This document shows, in pieces, positions 41,280-43,803 of a stretch of DNA of 43,803 nt. Each line of letters opens with the position of its first letter. Position 1 is the first letter of the stretch. Below the pieces are notes generated by a model that was given only the letters and a program-made list of their open reading frames with translations, was not told the DNA's origin and ran no database searches. This DNA is from Ornithinibacillus contaminans (GTDB taxonomy: Bacteria > Bacillota > Bacilli > Bacillales > Amphibacillaceae), in contig NZ_LDPV02000023.1 in the NCBI RefSeq assembly GCF_001038425.2, forward strand, positions 1 through 43,803. The letters are read 5' to 3'. Position numbers and translations under genes: made by a program.

Positions 41280-41792
41280 ATGAAACATACACTATATAGG
41301 ATCACGTTAATTTTTATTTTGCTTACCATTGTTATCGTTTCGTTTGATACCATCAATCGAAGCTCCTCATTTACCACACCTCTTGAAGCACTTGAAACGA
41401 CCAGGAGTTCCTTATATGACGTTCAGGAAATTATTGAAACAGTCTATTTCGATGACTATGCCTATATTTTTTTCTATACGTCACTGCAGTCCCGGAAGGA
41501 TTATGTAGCTGGTGCCAAAATAAGAAAAGGAAAATACGGATGGAAGCAGGTTAATATGTTCGGCGTGGGGTATATTGCGAATCAGCAGACCAATCAACCT
41601 AATACAGTACAGGAGGGCTATTCAGTTGGTTTCGCACCTACCATAGCGGCGTCTGTTTTAGTAAATGAGCAGTTAGCTACCCTAATTGAATTAGAAAATA
41701 GCCAAAAAAAATTATGGTTTGTCCATCACATAGACGCAACCAATGAGTTAAAAATAAATTTCCTCGATACCAATGGGAACCCAATTGATTGA
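41280..41792 (+). CDS. membrane-anchored or secreted hypothetical protein
   Basis: A 170-residue protein with one N-terminal hydrophobic segment (residues 6-23, a signal anchor or signal peptide), then an extracellular mixed domain with DDYAYIFFYTSLQSRKDYV and KIRKGKYGWKQV. There is no lipobox. I do not recognise the family; the layout resembles small Bacillus exported proteins with a stress-type beta fold. AAAGGAG is 7 bases before the ATG. It is divergent from padR. Confidence 0.7.
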   Translation: MKHTLYRITLIFILLTIVIVSFDTINRSSSFTTPLEALETTRSSLYDVQEIIETVYFDDYAYIFFYTSLQSRKDYVAGAKIRKGKYGWKQVNMFGVGYIANQQTNQPNTVQEGYSVGFAPTIAASVLVNEQLATLIELENSQKKLWFVHHIDATNELKINFLDTNGNPID

Positions 41793-41810
41793 TCCTCGAG
41801 ACATGCTTTG

Positions 41811-41839
41811 TTGACAAATTATCCGTAATCCGATTACAT
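41811..41839 (+). promoter_or_regulatory. likely sigma-A promoter of yqxD
   Basis: Consensus TTGACA (41811-41816), 17-bp spacer, TTACAT (41834-41839), 32 bp before the start codon. Confidence 0.55.
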
Positions 41840-41871
41840 GAAGTTAAGACATAGTTAACAGGAGAGTCAAA

Positions 41872-42318
41872 ATGAAGATTTATGTAGATGCAGATGCTAG
41901 CCCAGTTAAAGATATTGTCATTTCCGTTGCACATGACTTTGGTCTCCAGGTTGTCTTAGTCAAAAGCATTAGTCATTATTCTCATGACGAGGCAATGGAC
42001 GGGGTAGAAACGGTATATGTTGATACTGGTGCTGACGCTGCCGATTACCGGATTATGAAACTAGCGGATAGATTGGATATTATCATTACTCAAGATTATG
42101 GACTGGCTTCTCTAGGGTTAGGCAAAGGATGCCTTGTCCTTCACCATAAAGGATTTGCTTATACGAATGAAAATATTGACCAACTCCTTCAGACCCGTCA
42201 TTTAAGTGCCAAAGCAAGAAGGAGTGGTCATAAGACAAAAGGACCGAAGCCATTTACGGATGAGGATCGAAAAAAATTCCAGAACCTTTTACGCAGGACA
42301 ATACAGGCAAATATATAA
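41872..42318 (+). CDS. yqxD: YaiI/YqxD family protein (DUF188)
   Basis: A 148-residue PIN-like protein of the DUF188 family. Conserved acidic motifs are visible: [12 protein letters not shown] at the start, [12 protein letters not shown] and [11 protein letters not shown], which together suggest a metal-dependent nuclease-like site, though no activity is proven. ACAGGAGAG precedes the ATG. In many Firmicutes the gene lies near dnaG/rpoD; here it is followed by an IS element 20 bp after its stop, so the usual neighbours may be displaced or absent. Confidence 0.87.
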   Translation: MKIYVDADASPVKDIVISVAHDFGLQVVLVKSISHYSHDEAMDGVETVYVDTGADAADYRIMKLADRLDIIITQDYGLASLGLGKGCLVLHHKGFAYTNENIDQLLQTRHLSAKARRSGHKTKGPKPFTDEDRKKFQNLLRRTIQANI

Positions 42319-42374
42319 AGGGGCACTACATACTACACTGGCACCCGTGTCAAGGACACTTATAAAAAAAGAGG

Positions 42375-43736
<1,362 letters not shown>

Positions 43737-43803
43737 TTATATATAAAAATACCTGTAGATAAAACACTCTTTTTCAAGTGTCCTAACTACAGGTACCATT
43801 TTA

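Overview
The window looks like chromosomal DNA of a low-GC, endospore-forming member of the Bacillaceae. Supporting signs are strong AGGAGG-type ribosome binding sites, frequent TTG/GTG starts, a CotF/YhcQ-type spore coat protein, YfhD, YueI, YqxD and YuxK homologues, a lipoteichoic acid synthase, a panF-yhdT pair and a YhcR-type secreted nuclease. The Oceanobacillus/Virgibacillus side of the family is a guess from gene content and dispersed repeats; no rRNA gene is present to test it. I see no tRNA, rRNA, prophage or CRISPR.

Layout. 1-865: the window opens inside a reading frame that joins 73 bp of an acetoacetyl-CoA synthetase gene, whose full copy is at 11967-13955, to the C-terminal part of tRNA 2-selenouridine synthase (mnmH). 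1.1-6.9 kb: metallo-beta-lactamase-fold hydrolase, spore coat protein, 650-residue aconitase with a small two-zinc-knuckle protein behind it, AIM24-family protein, YitT-family membrane protein. 7.1-11.7 kb: ltaS, yfhD, YhhN-family protein, yueI, zinc-ribbon protein, PfpI/DJ-1 protein. 11.75-18.5 kb: a 118-bp palindromic repeat, acetoacetyl-CoA synthetase, DUF4097 adhesin-like protein, yuxK, panF-yhdT, second YitT protein. 18.7-27.1 kb: an envelope block on the minus strand: a 1233-residue multidomain nuclease/5'-nucleotidase, a membrane-anchored GH3 hexosaminidase, a DUF2268 metalloprotease-like lipoprotein, a membrane protein with a DUF4129-like tail and a tiny secreted two-cysteine peptide. 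27.3-28.7 kb: three small membrane proteins. 28.9-33.8 kb: prolyl oligopeptidase, then an ABC-2 exporter operon headed by a regulator that fuses a decayed ABC ATPase domain to a LytTR DNA-binding domain. 34-38 kb: collagen-like repeat protein, small membrane proteins, YisP-type phytoene/squalene synthase, an array of twelve 20-21-bp repeats, AI-2E-family permease. 38-42.3 kb: three GNAT acetyltransferases in a row, a PadR/HAAS-domain pair, a secreted hypothetical protein, yqxD. 42339-43798: a complete IS3-family insertion sequence that reaches almost to the window edge.

Most genes are ordinary housekeeping or envelope genes with clear terminators. The points most worth a second look are the chimeric left end, the pseudo-ATPase/LytTR regulator beside its ABC exporter, the secreted CX7C peptide, the sortase-signal-less YhcR-like nuclease with a cysteine-less Ada-like module, the 20-bp repeat array, and a plus-strand terminator embedded in the tail of the transposase gene. 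Function calls rest on motif and family recognition by eye; no database search was run.
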